64,000 bases of DNA from Lachnospiraceae bacterium EP-SM-12S-S03 (GTDB lineage Bacteria; Bacillota; Clostridia; Lachnospirales; Lachnospiraceae): contig JAJBSL010000001.1 of assembly GCA_020540725.1 (NCBI GenBank), forward strand, positions 1 through 64,000, given 5' to 3'. The notes below the pieces were generated by a model. That model searched no databases, was not told the origin of the DNA, and was given only the letters and a program-made list of their open reading frames with translations. Numbering within the stretch: the first letter of the stretch is position 1; every line of letters begins with the position of its first letter. Below, piece by piece: positions 53,321 through 62,829 of the stretch. Made by a program: the position numbers and the translations under genes.

Positions 53321-54182
53321 CTTTCGCCCTTCCTTTCCACAGCCTCTTCAGACGACTGACTTTCGGCTCCATATCTTTCTTTCGAAGTTCTTCCAGTTTC
53401 TCTGTTAACTGTCTCTCATTCAAGTGTCTTACAATTCTTCCTCCCCTTGCATAAGACACAGCTCCTGTTTCCTCCGAAACTACAATAATCAAAGCATCGC
53501 TTACCTCGCTCATTCCCACTGCCGCACGGTGGCGCGTTCCAAGATCTTTGCTCAGTTCTCTGTTATCTGACAAAGGCAGATAGCAAGTCGCAGCTACGAT
53601 TCTATCGCCTCTTACAATAATAGCTCCATCATGAAGTGGTGTATTGTGTTCAAAGATATTAATGAGAAGCTGACTTGAAACAAGGCTATCCAATCGAATT
53701 CCTGTTCTTTCATATTCCGTAAGCTGAATGACATCCTCTACAACAATAAGCGCTCCGGTTTTCACCTTCGCCATCTCAAATGCTGCCGTAACAATTCCGT
53801 CAATAGTTTCACGGCTGAACCGTTCCCTCTCTTTGGATTTATCAAAACCAACGACCGATTTCAAATAATCCTTCTCCCCTAGCTTCTCCAGTGCTCTGCG
53901 AAGTTCCGGCTGAAATACAACTATTGCAGCTATCGCAAGTACGCTGATCGAGTTTTTCACAAGCCAGAGAATCGTATTCATTCGGAATATGGCCGCAACG
54001 GAAATGAACACAGCCAATACGATGATTCCACGAAGCAGCATCCACGCCTTTGTATTCTTGATCCAAAGCGCAATTTCATACATAATTGCTGCGATAATAA
54101 TAATTTCAATAATATCCGTTGCTTTCACATCCGGCACACTTGCAAAATATTGATTGATCATCGACATTGCCCACTCTTTCAT
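53298..54182 (-). CDS. cdaA: Diadenylate cyclase (c-di-AMP synthase)
   Basis: A 294-residue membrane enzyme that makes c-di-AMP from two ATP. Three N-terminal helices (about 23-41, 47-66 and 74-90) are followed by the DAC domain, with the catalytic DGA at 185-187 (LHDGAIIV) and RHR at 217-219 (GTRHRAAVG). AGGAGG precedes the ATG. c-di-AMP controls potassium and osmolyte uptake and wall stability. It lies between two unknown membrane proteins upstream and cdaR downstream, all in one direction. Confidence 0.96.
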   Translation of the reverse strand: MKEWAMSMINQYFASVPDVKATDIIEIIIIAAIMYEIALWIKNTKAWMLLRGIIVLAVFISVAAIFRMNTILWLVKNSISVLAIAAIVVFQPELRRALEKLGEKDYLKSVVGFDKSKERERFSRETIDGIVTAAFEMAKVKTGALIVVEDVIQLTEYERTGIRLDSLVSSQLLINIFEHNTPLHDGAIIVRGDRIVAATCYLPLSDNRELSKDLGTRHRAAVGMSEVSDALIIVVSEETGAVSYARGGRIVRHLNERQLTEKLEELRKKDMEPKVSRLKRLWKGRAKDERQINK

Positions 54183-54220
54183 TCCGTCACCTCCTTATAG
54201 TTCTTTTGTCATTCTGTCTA

Positions 54221-55273
54221 TCATTTCATCAATTCTTCTTCAATTAACTTGTCAATATCTATATCGCCCGTAAGCTGCATAGTTGACGATGGTGGTTCCT
54301 TTTTTACTTCCCGTTTCCCTTGCACGGCATCAAGTTCTTCTGTCTCTTCACGTTTGTTAATTCTCTTTATCTGTTTTTCCTTTGCCGGAACAGAAAGCTT
54401 TGGAACCGCCTTCACATAATAATAGTATTCATCATCTTCAAACTGCAGGCTCTCTGTTCTGGAATAGTCTACAGAAAATACAAATAGCTCCAATCCAAGG
54501 CCAATTGCCGTTGCCAAAACGGATCCCACTACAAGCGTGAGGTAATTCACCCCTGCATCAAATACGACATTTGCTATAACAGAAACCGCAATATATGCAA
54601 CCGCTCCGGAAACCGCTCCTACTGCCCATGCATAATCCACAGAAAGTCTACGTACCAAATACACAACAAGCAGACACACAACAACCGCTGCCACTGCCGT
54701 CCACATTTCCTTACTTGTCATAAGCTGTTTGGCAAATCCAACTACCACATTCAGCATAGAATCTTTTCCTGCATTGCCCATAGCACCTGCGTACTCTTTG
54801 GTAAACTTCACAAGATAATATCCGATCGTCCCAAAAGCCACCGGAATCGCATAAACCGGAGTTCCGATCAATCCAAACGCAACCGGGATCAAAACCGGTA
54901 CTTTCAGAGCAAACGCAATTGGAGTCAAAAGTAAAATCACTGCTTTCTTTGGTGTAAATCTAAAATAGAAAATAAACATAAGAAGCATCAGCGCCGCCGC
55001 AATTCCCGCAATAACCGGAGACAACGAAAGCATATGTACCAGCATCAATACAACCGCACAGATTACAGTAATATTCAACGGAAGGAATGTACATACAGCC
55101 GCAAACCCTACCGCAATAACCGGATTCGCAAGTTTCTCCATAAAGCCGATACGTGCCGTAATCAATAAAAATGTGGTAAGAGCCAACACAAAATGAATTG
55201 CTTTTTCAATATACATGGAATACTCCGCATAAATCGTCTGCAACCTCTTTTTCCATTCAAGTAAACTGCTCAT
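54221..55273 (-). CDS. Polytopic membrane protein, unknown, upstream of cdaA
   Basis: A 350-residue protein with about nine hydrophobic segments between residues 25 and 265, such as ALTTFLLITARIGFM and AAVVVCLLVVYLVRRL. A charged cytoplasmic tail of about 80 residues follows, with YYYYVKAVPKLSVPAKEKQIK near its start. I recognise no transporter or enzyme motif. Its ATG follows the previous gene's stop at once (TAAATG), and cdaA begins 38 bp downstream, so it is part of the c-di-AMP operon. A role linked to c-di-AMP, such as osmolyte or turgor control, is only suggested by position. Confidence 0.7.
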   Translation of the reverse strand: MSSLLEWKKRLQTIYAEYSMYIEKAIHFVLALTTFLLITARIGFMEKLANPVIAVGFAAVCTFLPLNITVICAVVLMLVHMLSLSPVIAGIAAALMLLMFIFYFRFTPKKAVILLLTPIAFALKVPVLIPVAFGLIGTPVYAIPVAFGTIGYYLVKFTKEYAGAMGNAGKDSMLNVVVGFAKQLMTSKEMWTAVAAVVVCLLVVYLVRRLSVDYAWAVGAVSGAVAYIAVSVIANVVFDAGVNYLTLVVGSVLATAIGLGLELFVFSVDYSRTESLQFEDDEYYYYVKAVPKLSVPAKEKQIKRINKREETEELDAVQGKREVKKEPPSSTMQLTGDIDIDKLIEEELMK

Positions 55274-55669
55274 TTATCTTTTCTCCTTTTCATACATCTT
55301 ACCCAAGCGGGTCAGGTTATTGTTAAATCGTTTAACCCTTTTTCTGGCTTCTATGTGTTTTTTCTTATAGAAATTATGCGCAATAATCCCTGTAACCACA
55401 GCCAAAACAAGATACCCGATCACTACTTCACCAGCAATCACAAGAAGTCCGGACAGACTTGCAACACTAAAAATCTGGTCAAGAAAAACAAGCATAACTG
55501 CTCCCACTATAATCCCATACCCGAGCGTCACCCAGATAATGGATATCCATGTATTCAGGCTTGTATAGTCTTTCTGATAATATTCACTGATCTTAAAATC
55601 TTCTTTTCCTTGTCCATTCTCGTAAATTGCCATACGGGTCATAAGTTTCACTCTTTTTTCATTTAGCAT
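55274..55669 (-). CDS. Small membrane protein, unknown, in the cdaA operon
   Basis: A 131-residue protein. A hydrophilic N-terminus (about 1-45, ISEYYQKDYTSLNTWIS) is followed by two adjacent helices (about 46-70 and 77-100), and then a very basic C-terminus (YKKKHIEARKRVKRFNNN). I place the start at 55669, where GAGGTGA lies 7 bases upstream; a longer frame to 55708 has none. It is coupled to the larger membrane protein that follows. No known domain is recognised. Confidence 0.68.
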   Translation of the reverse strand: MLNEKRVKLMTRMAIYENGQGKEDFKISEYYQKDYTSLNTWISIIWVTLGYGIIVGAVMLVFLDQIFSVASLSGLLVIAGEVVIGYLVLAVVTGIIAHNFYKKKHIEARKRVKRFNNNLTRLGKMYEKEKR

Positions 55670-55726
55670 ATCTTCACCTCGATACTTGTTTCCCTTCTTT
55701 GACATCATGTTTTAGTATAACATCAA

Positions 55727-56434
55727 TCAGAATCCTTGTCCAATACTTATAGTGAGGAAATATATTTTTTCATATCCTGCCTTCTCAAGTATTTCCGCAA
55801 TGGAATCTATGGTACTTCCAGTTGTATAAATATCATCAATTATCAGCACTTTTCGATTCTTTTCTTCTTGTTTCACAACCCGAAAAGCTTTCTTTAAGTT
55901 CTTTCTTCTGCTTCGCTGTCCAAGTTCTTTCTGCGGTGTCGTCTCTTTTTCCCTTATAACCAAGGAAGAGTCCACCGGTATCCCCAATCTTTTGCCCAGT
56001 TCTTCCGCCACAATTGCAGCCTGATTAAACCCGCGTTTTCTTTGTTTCTTCTTGTAAAGAGGCACCGGTACGATTAAATCAATCTCCCACATGCGAATCC
56101 ATTTTTCGAAGTGTTTTGCCATCTCTTTTCCATATACTTCTCCGTATACTCTTCGATTCTTATACTTAAAAGCATAAATCGAGCCGCTTACAGGAGGCTT
56201 ATGCAGCCATAAACTCCTCCCCTGCTCATAGTGAAATTCTCCCTTTCTACAATCATAACAGAATTCTTCCTCTTTGGAATGAATTGGTTTTCCACATCTC
56301 TTGCATCGCGGTTCTTTGATATACACGACCTTTCTCCTGCAAGTATCACAAATCCCCTCTTCACATAGCTTTCCACAGAAAATACAGGTAGACGGATATA
56401 AGAGTTTTATAATCTTTTTTACTATATTTATCAC
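55727..56434 (-). CDS. comF: ComF-family phosphoribosyltransferase-like protein
   Basis: A 235-residue protein. The N-terminal 65 residues carry four Cys pairs (CIFCG, CDTC, CKRCG, CYDC) that form zinc fingers. The C-terminal PRTase-like domain has the PRPP loop VLIIDDIYTTGST. ComF takes part in uptake of single-stranded DNA in competent bacteria; many non-competent Firmicutes keep the gene. The start is a GTG at 56434 without a clear ribosome site, 31 bp after recD2, so it may be coupled to it. Confidence 0.92.
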   Translation of the reverse strand: MINIVKKIIKLLYPSTCIFCGKLCEEGICDTCRRKVVYIKEPRCKRCGKPIHSKEEEFCYDCRKGEFHYEQGRSLWLHKPPVSGSIYAFKYKNRRVYGEVYGKEMAKHFEKWIRMWEIDLIVPVPLYKKKQRKRGFNQAAIVAEELGKRLGIPVDSSLVIREKETTPQKELGQRSRRKNLKKAFRVVKQEEKNRKVLIIDDIYTTGSTIDSIAEILEKAGYEKIYFLTISIGQGF

Positions 56435-56465
56435 ATATTATGACTCTGCTTCTTTTGACACTTCA

Positions 56466-58679
56466 CTATACAAATTCCCGAATTCGTTCTCCAAGACTTG
56501 TATAGCGGTTCTGTTCGTTTGCATTTTGTATCATCTCATAAAATGTCGCGTCACTTCCCACCAGTGTGACACATTTTTTTGCCCGGGTAACTGCAGTGTA
56601 AAGAAGATTTCTATGATAAAGCTGTCTTGGTCCCGGAAGAAGCGGAATCACAACCGCCGGATATTCACTTCCTTGTGCTTTATGAATCGTTATAGCGTAT
56701 GCCAGTTCCAACTCGTCTAATAACTGAAAAGGGTAAGTTACTCTTCTCTTTTCATCATATTCTACTTCCAACGTCTCGTTATATGAATTGATATTTGTAA
56801 TAATCCCCATATCACCATTGAATATCCCTACGCCTTTATCCACAACAAGACCGAATTTTGTTGCAATTTCCCACTCTAGCTGATAGTTATTCCGAATCTG
56901 CATTACTTTATCCCCTTCGCGGAACAACTTATCCCCATATTCCTTCTCTACTTTTTTCTTATCCGGAGGATTGAGATACTCTTGAAGAATTCTATTCAAA
57001 CGTTCCACACCCAAAAGCCCCTTCCTCATAGGAGTAAGCACCTGAATATCATAAATATCCGCTTCCACATACTTTGGAAGTTTTTTCTTAATCAGAGCAA
57101 TGACAACGCTAATAATTGCATTGGCATCCTGCCTCTTTAGAAAGAAAAAATCTCTGCTCTTATTATCCAGGATCACAGGTTCTCCACGGTTGATCTTATG
57201 TGCATTCATAACAATGTCACTTTCTGTTGCCTGCCTGAAAATCTTTGTCAAACGCACAGTAGGAAATCTTTCCGATTCCAGAATATCTTTCAATACACTT
57301 CCCGGTCCCACTGACGGAAGCTGATTTCCATCTCCCACAAGGATCACTCTCGTCCCAGGTACAATTGCACGCAAAAGTGCGTGCATCAACGGAAGATCCA
57401 CCATAGACACTTCATCAATAATAATAATATCTGCTTCCAGCGGATTTTCTTCATCTCTTGCAAATCCGCTTCGTCCATCATTTTCTTCCGGATTTCCGTT
57501 TACTTCCAGTAGCCTGTGAATTGTTTGAGCTTCGTAACCTGTCGCTTCTGTCATACGTTTTGCGGCACGGCCTGTGGGAGCTGCCAGAAAAATATCCAGC
57601 CCCTGGCTTCCAAAGTATTGGATCATAGCGTTGATCGTTGTTGTCTTTCCTGTTCCCGGTCCTCCTGTCAGGACAAGAATTCCATGCCGAACCGCTTCGA
57701 CTACTGCCTGTCTTTGCATTTCATCCAATGCCAGTTCTGCATCTTCTTCGATTAACCGAATTCGTTTACTTACAAATTCTTCATCCATGTCTGCATGTAC
57801 GTTCAGATCATGTAACATCTTTGCCGTATTCAGTTCCATGTAATAATAATTGGACGGATAAACTCTGATTCCCTCTTCTTCCTGTTTCAATATAATTTTC
57901 TTCTCTATCGACAAGTCCATCAGATATTTCTGAATATCCTGAATATCCACCTCCAAAAGCGCTCCTGTGCGACGCAAGAGAACTTCTTCCGGCAAGTAAA
58001 TATGGCCTTCTGCCACCGCCTGAAGCAGTGCATAAAAGATCCCACTACGTATCCGATAGTCCGAATCGGTATGAATTCCTATTCGCATGGCAATCTCATC
58101 TGCAGTCTTGAATCCGACTCCCTGCACATCATCCGCAAGCTGATACGGATTTTCTTCTAATACATGATAGATTTTCTGTCCATATTGTTTGAATATCTTC
58201 GCTGCCAACGTAGTAGATATGCCATATTTTTGTAAGTAGATCATTGCCTTTCGCATGTCCTTCTTCGTCTCAACCTGCTCCGCAATTTCCCTTGCTTTTC
58301 TCTCACTGATTCCTTTGATCTCTACAAGTCTCTCCGGTTCTTCTTCTATAATACGAAAGGTATCTTCTTTAAACCTTCGCACAATCCGACCTGCAAGAGC
58401 CGCCCCAAGTCCTTTGATGGCACCGGATCCCAAATATTTCTCAATAGACATCAGATCTTCCGGTTCCTTCACCTTACATGAGGATACTGACAGTTGAAGC
58501 CCGTACGAACTATGCATTACATATTCTCCCTGTAATTCCAGACATTCCCCTTCTGCAATATAATTGAAATTCCCTACACAGGTCACTTCCCCATCTTCAT
58601 TATTCAGATGAAATACGGTGTAACCATTGTCTTCATTTCGAAAAACAATATGTTCTACATAACCTGTTACTGTTTCCAT
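56466..58679 (-). CDS. recD2: RecD2-type DNA helicase
   Basis: A 737-residue 5'-3' superfamily 1 helicase. The long N-terminal region with helix-hairpin-helix segments (GSGAIKGLGAALAGRIV, LVEIKGISERKAREIA) is the mark of RecD2, as opposed to RecBCD-associated RecD. Motif I is GGPGTGKT at about 338-347; motif II is IIIDEVSMVD; then GDGNQLPSVGPG and, near the end, AYAITIHKAQGSE and YTAVTRAKK. It acts in DNA repair and replication-fork maintenance. The start at 58679 has GGAGG 7 bases upstream. Confidence 0.95.
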   Translation of the reverse strand: METVTGYVEHIVFRNEDNGYTVFHLNNEDGEVTCVGNFNYIAEGECLELQGEYVMHSSYGLQLSVSSCKVKEPEDLMSIEKYLGSGAIKGLGAALAGRIVRRFKEDTFRIIEEEPERLVEIKGISERKAREIAEQVETKKDMRKAMIYLQKYGISTTLAAKIFKQYGQKIYHVLEENPYQLADDVQGVGFKTADEIAMRIGIHTDSDYRIRSGIFYALLQAVAEGHIYLPEEVLLRRTGALLEVDIQDIQKYLMDLSIEKKIILKQEEEGIRVYPSNYYYMELNTAKMLHDLNVHADMDEEFVSKRIRLIEEDAELALDEMQRQAVVEAVRHGILVLTGGPGTGKTTTINAMIQYFGSQGLDIFLAAPTGRAAKRMTEATGYEAQTIHRLLEVNGNPEENDGRSGFARDEENPLEADIIIIDEVSMVDLPLMHALLRAIVPGTRVILVGDGNQLPSVGPGSVLKDILESERFPTVRLTKIFRQATESDIVMNAHKINRGEPVILDNKSRDFFFLKRQDANAIISVVIALIKKKLPKYVEADIYDIQVLTPMRKGLLGVERLNRILQEYLNPPDKKKVEKEYGDKLFREGDKVMQIRNNYQLEWEIATKFGLVVDKGVGIFNGDMGIITNINSYNETLEVEYDEKRRVTYPFQLLDELELAYAITIHKAQGSEYPAVVIPLLPGPRQLYHRNLLYTAVTRAKKCVTLVGSDATFYEMIQNANEQNRYTSLGERIREFV

Positions 58680-58769
58680 TCTCTTTCCTCCATATTTCAT
58701 AGGCTTTCCCATATCAAGCGTGTTTCAAGTTCCATAGAAGCCCAAAGAGATTGCCTATGGAATTAAAAT

Positions 58770-58793
58770 AGGCAGGGAATCTCTCCCCCGCCT
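58770..58793 (-). terminator. Terminator after mreB
   Basis: A GC-rich interrupted stem (AGGC...GGGA/TCCC...GCCT), with a T-rich tail ATTTTAATT on the minus strand, 14 bp past the mreB stop. A second repeat TTCCATAG/CTATGGAA overlaps it to the left and could form an alternative fold. Confidence 0.65.
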
Positions 58794-58806
58794 TTACACC
58801 TTTCTC

Positions 58807-59796
58807 CTATCCGTCTCTTCTTCCACTCATGAACTCTACAAACTGTCCTGTCCCAATTGCCACAACTTTCATCGGGTCTTCCGCCGTCATTGTATTAATT
58901 CCGGTTCTCTCTTCAATCAGTTCTTCCAAGCCACGAAGCATTGCCCCGCCTCCTGTCAAAACGATTCCTCGATCCAGAATATCTGCCGACAGTTCCGGTG
59001 GTGTCCGTTCAAGAACAGCGATTACTGCCTCTACGATCTGACTCGTCGTCTCCCGAAGCGCTTCTTCTGTCTCTGAAGCTGTAACAGTGACGGTCTTCGG
59101 CAGCCCCGTAACAAGGTTGCGCCCTCTTACTTCCATCGTCTCTTCTTCCACAAGTGGATAAGTTGTCCCAATCCGAATCTTAATATCTTCCGCAGTACGC
59201 TCCCCAATCAGAAGATTATGTTTCTTACGCATGTAACGCACAATTGCTTCGTCGAAGTCATCTCCTGCAATTTTTATAGATGTATTCACTACTGTTCCAC
59301 CAAGGGAAATCACCGCAATATCAGAAGTTCCTCCTCCCACATCAACAATCATGTTTCCACAAGGTTTTGCAATATCAATTCCTGCGCCGATTGCCGCTGC
59401 CACCGGTTCTTCAATCAAGTGTACCTCTCTGGCACCAGCCGCATAAGTAGCTTCCTCCACCGCTTTTCTCTCTACTTCCGTTACACCACTTGGTACGCAG
59501 ATACTGATTCGCGGTTTCTTAAACATACGTTTCCCCATTGCTTTCTGCACAAAATATTTGATCATTTTTTCCGTTACAGTGTAATCAGAAATCACCCCTT
59601 GTCTTAAAGGTCTGACCGCCACAATATTCCCCGGAGTTCTTCCAAGCATTAATCTTGCTTCCTCTCCAATCGCCTTAATTGCATTTGTATCACGGTCAAA
59701 AGCCACAACGGATGGTTCCTTCAAAATAACGCCCTTGCCTTTTACATAAACAAGAACACTGGCTGTTCCTAAGTCTATCCCGATATCTACTGCCAT
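58807..59796 (-). CDS. mreB: MreB-family actin-like cell-shape protein
   Basis: A 329-residue actin homologue that guides lateral wall synthesis. The phosphate-binding loop IGIDLGTASVLVYVKGKGV, VAVRPLRQGVISDY, VPSGVTEVERKAVEEA, VDVGGGTSDIAVISLGG and LTGGGAMLRGLEELI are diagnostic. No mreC or mreD follows, so this may be the Mbl or solitary-MreB type. Length is normal. GGAAAGGGG lies 11 bases before the ATG. Neighbours (uvrA, recD2) are unrelated in function. Confidence 0.94.
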   Translation of the reverse strand: MAVDIGIDLGTASVLVYVKGKGVILKEPSVVAFDRDTNAIKAIGEEARLMLGRTPGNIVAVRPLRQGVISDYTVTEKMIKYFVQKAMGKRMFKKPRISICVPSGVTEVERKAVEEATYAAGAREVHLIEEPVAAAIGAGIDIAKPCGNMIVDVGGGTSDIAVISLGGTVVNTSIKIAGDDFDEAIVRYMRKKHNLLIGERTAEDIKIRIGTTYPLVEEETMEVRGRNLVTGLPKTVTVTASETEEALRETTSQIVEAVIAVLERTPPELSADILDRGIVLTGGGAMLRGLEELIEERTGINTMTAEDPMKVVAIGTGQFVEFMSGRRDG

Positions 59797-59887
59797 TTAT
59801 AAATATACCCCTTTCCAATATTATCTATCTGTAATCATTCGTACTCCCTGCTTTTTCTCCCCAACGTGCAGTTTTTATTATAATAAA

Positions 59888-59907
59888 CTTTCAGATAAAT
59901 AGAAAGT
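59888..59907 (-). terminator. Weak terminator after uvrA
   Basis: A 6-bp stem ACTTTC/GAAAGT with a T-rich tail on the minus strand, 20 bp past the uvrA stop. The stem is short, so read-through into mreB is possible. The rest of 59797-59926 is the AT-rich mreB leader. Confidence 0.45.
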
Positions 59908-59926
59908 GTTTTTATATTAAATTATT

Positions 59927-62773
59927 TTAAATTTTCTTAAGCATTGTGTCGATATATTTACCCGTGTATGACTTCGGATTCGCCGCAATTTCCTCGGGAG
60001 TTCCATGTGCCACGACAGTTCCGCCCTTATCGCCACCTTCCGGTCCGATATCAATAATATAATCCGCCGTTTTAATTACATCCAGATTGTGTTCAATGAC
60101 AATGACCGTATTCCCATCCGATGCAAGTCTCTGTAAAATCTCTGTCAACTTATGCACATCTGCAAAATGAAGCCCTGTTGTTGGTTCATCCAGTATATAT
60201 ACTGTTTTCCCTGTACTTCTCTTGCTCAGCTCCGTAGCCAGTTTTATGCGCTGCGCTTCTCCACCGGACAAGGTTGTTGACGGCTGACCCAAACGGATAT
60301 AAGACAGCCCCACATCATAGAGAGTTTCCATTTTTCTTCGGATGGATGGCACATTTTCAAAGAAATGCATTGCTTCTTCCACTGTCATATTCAATACATC
60401 GTAAATGCTTTTCCCTTTATATTTCACTTCCAGAGTTTCCCTGTTATAACGCTTTCCTTCACACACTTCACAAGGCACGTACACATCCGGAAGAAAATGC
60501 ATCTCAATTTTTAAAATACCGTCACCACTACATGCTTCACAACGTCCGCCTTTCACATTAAAACTAAATCTTCCTTTTTTATAGCCTCTTGCTTTTGCAT
60601 CCGGTGTTGCCGCAAAAAGATCACGGATCAGGTCAAATACTCCTGTATAAGTTGCCGGATTAGAGCGAGGCGTTCTTCCAATCGGTGACTGATCGATATC
60701 AATTACTTTATCAAGTTGTTCTATTCCCTCAATCTTCCGATGTTTTCCCGGGATTGTTCTCGCATGATTCAGATCTCGTGCCAATCTCTTATACAGAATT
60801 TCATTGATCAATGAACTTTTACCAGAACCAGATACTCCCGTAACGCAAGTCATCACTCCAAGCGGAATCTCTACATTGATATTTTTCAGATTGTTTTCCG
60901 CAGCCCCAATCACCTTGAGCCAGCCTGTCGGAGTCTTTCGTACTTCCGGAACCGGAATCTGAATTCTTCCGCTTAAATAGGCTCCTGTAATGGATTTTTT
61001 ATTTTTCATGATCTCTTCGGCTGTTCCTACAGCCACCACTTCTCCACCATGTTCGCCTGCTTTCGGTCCGATGTCCACAATATAATCCGCCTCACGCATT
61101 GTATCCTCATCATGTTCTACCACAATGAGAGTATTTCCCAGATCTCGTAAATGTTTCAACGTCTTCAATAGCTTGTCATTATCCCGCTGATGCAGTCCGA
61201 TACTTGGCTCATCCAAAATATAGGCAACGCCCACAAGCCCGGATCCGATCTGTGTGGCAAGACGTATTCTCTGCGCTTCTCCACCGGATAAAGTACCAGT
61301 CGCTCTTGAGAGCGTCAGATAATCAAGCCCCACATCCATCAGGAAACTGATTCTCGCCCTAATTTCTTTCAAAATCTGTCCGCCAATCATTTCCTGTGTT
61401 TCAGTAAGTTCCAGCCCTTTAAGAAATTCTTGTAGCTTTTCTATAGAAAGCGAAGTCACTTCCGCAATATTTTTTTCTCCTACCGTCACTGCAAGCGCAC
61501 TTTTTTTCAGTCTTTGCCCTCCACATGCATGACAAGGAGTGATCCGCATAAATGTTTCGTATTCTGCTTTCATCGTTTCTGAGGAAGTTTCTCTATAACG
61601 CCGTTCTACGTTTTTGATCAATCCTTCAAATGCAACATCATAAAATCCTTCCCCTCTTTGTCCCACATAATGAACTTTCACTTCTTTTCCATTCGTTCCA
61701 TGAATCAGGATATCCTTTACTTCCTGGGAATATTCTCCAAACGGAGTATCCAAAGAAAAATCAAATTCCTTACTTAGCGCATCCAAAATAGCTCTTGTAA
61801 AGCTTCCCTTGTCTGTGCAGGACTGCCACCCCATGACTGTAATAGCACCCTCATTAATGCTCAAAGTCTGATCCGGGATCATCAAATCAATATCAAATTC
61901 CATCTTATAACCTAGTCCATAACATTCCGGGCATGCCCCAAACGGATTATTAAACGAAAAACTTCTCGGCTCAATCTCTTCAATACTGATGCCGCAATCC
62001 GGACAAGAAAAGCTCTGACTAAAATGAATTTCTTCTCCGCCTATTACATCTACAGTAAGAAGACCTTCTGCAAGATTCAGCGCATTCTCCACCGAATCCG
62101 TAAGGCGTTTCTCTATTCCCGATTTTACAACAAGCCTGTCCACAATAATTTCAATATTATGTTTGATATTCTTATCTAAGGAAATTTCTTCTGAAAGTTC
62201 ATACATATTCCCATCCACGCGGACGCGAACATATCCACTCTTCTTTGCCCGTTCAAAAAGTTTCTCGTGTCTTCCTTTTCTTCCACGCACCACCGGGGCA
62301 AGAATCTGAATCTTCGTACCTTCCGAAAGTCCCATGATCTGATCCACCATTTGATCTACCGTCTGTTTCTTAATCTCCTTCCCACATTTCGGGCAATGCG
62401 GGATCCCGATTCTCGCATATAAAAGACGAAAATAGTCATAAATTTCTGTCACAGTTCCCACGGTAGAACGCGGATTCCGGTTTGTGGATTTCTGGTCAAT
62501 GGAAATGGCCGGAGAAAGGCCTTCAATACTTTCTACATTCGGCTTTTCCATCTGCCCCAAAAACTGTCTCGCATAAGAAGAGAGGGATTCCATATATCTC
62601 CTTTGCCCTTCCGCATAAATCGTATCGAATGCAAGGGACGATTTTCCAGACCCCGAAAGCCCTGTAAGAACAACAAGTTCATTTCTTGGAATATCCACAT
62701 CTATATTTTTCAGATTATGCTCATTTGCACCTCTGATTTTAATGTATTGTCTATTATCTTTTTTCTTTGCCAT
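59927..62773 (-). CDS. uvrA: Excinuclease ABC subunit A
   Basis: The 948-residue damage-recognition ATPase of nucleotide excision repair. It has two ABC modules, each with Walker A ([12 protein letters not shown] and [12 protein letters not shown]) and an ABC signature ([10 protein letters not shown] twice). Zinc-binding Cys motifs are CPKCG in the first part and CEACSGDG with CEVCEG in the second. Full length. AGGAG precedes the ATG. It follows uvrB by 56 bp in the same direction, the common uvrBA operon. Confidence 0.98.
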   Translation of the reverse strand: MAKKKDNRQYIKIRGANEHNLKNIDVDIPRNELVVLTGLSGSGKSSLAFDTIYAEGQRRYMESLSSYARQFLGQMEKPNVESIEGLSPAISIDQKSTNRNPRSTVGTVTEIYDYFRLLYARIGIPHCPKCGKEIKKQTVDQMVDQIMGLSEGTKIQILAPVVRGRKGRHEKLFERAKKSGYVRVRVDGNMYELSEEISLDKNIKHNIEIIVDRLVVKSGIEKRLTDSVENALNLAEGLLTVDVIGGEEIHFSQSFSCPDCGISIEEIEPRSFSFNNPFGACPECYGLGYKMEFDIDLMIPDQTLSINEGAITVMGWQSCTDKGSFTRAILDALSKEFDFSLDTPFGEYSQEVKDILIHGTNGKEVKVHYVGQRGEGFYDVAFEGLIKNVERRYRETSSETMKAEYETFMRITPCHACGGQRLKKSALAVTVGEKNIAEVTSLSIEKLQEFLKGLELTETQEMIGGQILKEIRARISFLMDVGLDYLTLSRATGTLSGGEAQRIRLATQIGSGLVGVAYILDEPSIGLHQRDNDKLLKTLKHLRDLGNTLIVVEHDEDTMREADYIVDIGPKAGEHGGEVVAVGTAEEIMKNKKSITGAYLSGRIQIPVPEVRKTPTGWLKVIGAAENNLKNINVEIPLGVMTCVTGVSGSGKSSLINEILYKRLARDLNHARTIPGKHRKIEGIEQLDKVIDIDQSPIGRTPRSNPATYTGVFDLIRDLFAATPDAKARGYKKGRFSFNVKGGRCEACSGDGILKIEMHFLPDVYVPCEVCEGKRYNRETLEVKYKGKSIYDVLNMTVEEAMHFFENVPSIRRKMETLYDVGLSYIRLGQPSTTLSGGEAQRIKLATELSKRSTGKTVYILDEPTTGLHFADVHKLTEILQRLASDGNTVIVIEHNLDVIKTADYIIDIGPEGGDKGGTVVAHGTPEEIAANPKSYTGKYIDTMLKKI

Positions 62774-62829
62774 GTTTTACTCCTGATTTTTGTTTCTAAG
62801 TGATTATTTGTCTACCTATTACTCAACAA

